A model generated the notes under the pieces. That model was not told where the DNA came from. It worked only from the letters and a program-made list of their open reading frames with translations, and searched no databases. DNA of 64,000 bases from CADEDV01 sp048498035. Lineage in GTDB: Bacteria > Bacteroidota > Bacteroidia > Chitinophagales > Chitinophagaceae. Both the position numbers and the translations under genes were made by a program. Below are positions 63,931-64,000 of the stretch, one piece after another. Each line of letters opens with the position of its first letter. Positions within the stretch are counted from its first letter, which is position 1. Location: the NCBI GenBank assembly GCA_048498035.1, contig JBEHYT010000002.1, positions 186,001 through 250,000 on the forward strand, in the 5' to 3' direction.

Positions 63931-63962
63931 AGCCGGTGAGCACACCTCACCGGCTTTTTTTT
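63931..63962 (+). terminator. Rho-independent terminator after PUL 3 susD
   Basis: The stem AGCCGGTGAG pairs with CTCACCGGCT across a CACAC loop, followed by a run of T. This is a strong 10-bp hairpin with U-tract. It suggests susC/susD of PUL 3 are transcribed apart from the next gene, or that downstream genes are reached by partial read-through. Confidence 0.93.
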
Positions 63963-63973
63963 AATACCTGATT

Positions 63974-64000
63974 ATGATCCGTTTGCAGAGAAGCCTCACC
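63974..64000 (+). CDS. Start of a gene cut by the window end
   Basis: An ATG at 63974 opens a frame (MIRLQRSLT) that runs to the window edge. It lies 12 bp after the PUL 3 terminator. Only nine residues are visible, so identity is unknown. Confidence 0.3.

Noticed and set aside
1..64000. CRISPR arrays, tRNA or rRNA genes, insertion sequences
   Set aside because: No regularly spaced repeats, tRNA-like folds or transposase genes were noticed on reading both strands; a covariance-model search would be needed to exclude small RNAs.

Overview
The window looks like a chromosomal segment of a glycan-degrading member of the Bacteroidota, most likely Chitinophagaceae (Chitinophaga/Niastella-like). 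The evidence is three SusC/SusD pairs, Bacteroidota-type FtsX/MacB permeases, a DUF6377 regulator, a reg_prop/Y_Y_Y regulator, RHS proteins of the DUF6443/DUF5977 type, and start codons that mostly lack a Shine-Dalgarno sequence. Taxonomy is inferred from gene content only.

Region 1 (1-12018): an NtrB/NtrC-like two-component pair on the minus strand is divergent from a tripartite efflux operon: periplasmic adaptor, small secreted peptide, ABC ATPase, two FtsX-type permeases, a second ABC ATPase and a TolC-like channel. Two 17-bp TGTA-N9-TACA sites and a sigma-54-like -24/-12 element lie between them, so the wiring of sensor, regulator and pump can be read from the DNA.

Region 2 (12112-27079): PUL 1 has a DUF6377 membrane regulator, SusC, SusD, a GH71-like alpha-1,3-glucanase and a SusB-like GH97 alpha-glucosidase, ending at a strong terminator. 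A propeller/Y_Y_Y/LuxR regulator follows, and a convergent GH18 chitinase overlaps its end. The expected substrate is alpha-1,3-glucan.

Region 3 (27276-41404): PUL 2 has SusC, SusD, a small surface lipoprotein, GH30, GH5, GH2-malectin, a secreted beta-helix protein and a GH88 unsaturated glucuronyl hydrolase, nearly all tightly packed. GH30/GH5/GH2 suggest a beta-glucan-like backbone. GH88 implies that a lyase creates unsaturated uronic ends, and the beta-helix protein is the candidate lyase. With PUL 1 and GH18, a fungal cell-wall diet is plausible but not proven.

Region 4 (41638-55938): two small minus-strand genes, then a coiled-coil/outer-membrane protein, an RHS protein, a cysteine-free thioredoxin-fold protein and a second large RHS protein. 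The second RHS protein has an AT-richer C-terminus carrying an HExxH zincin-like motif, and a small lipoprotein that may be its immunity partner follows. Beyond a terminator lies debris: two truncated XRE regulators, frameshifted RHS-core fragments, two related GDGS-type tip remnants, and two small secreted proteins that may be immunity proteins.

Region 5 (56122-64000): YhcH/DUF386 and two LacI regulators on the minus strand, divergent from PUL 3 (SusC/SusD), then a terminator and the start of a gene that runs off the window.
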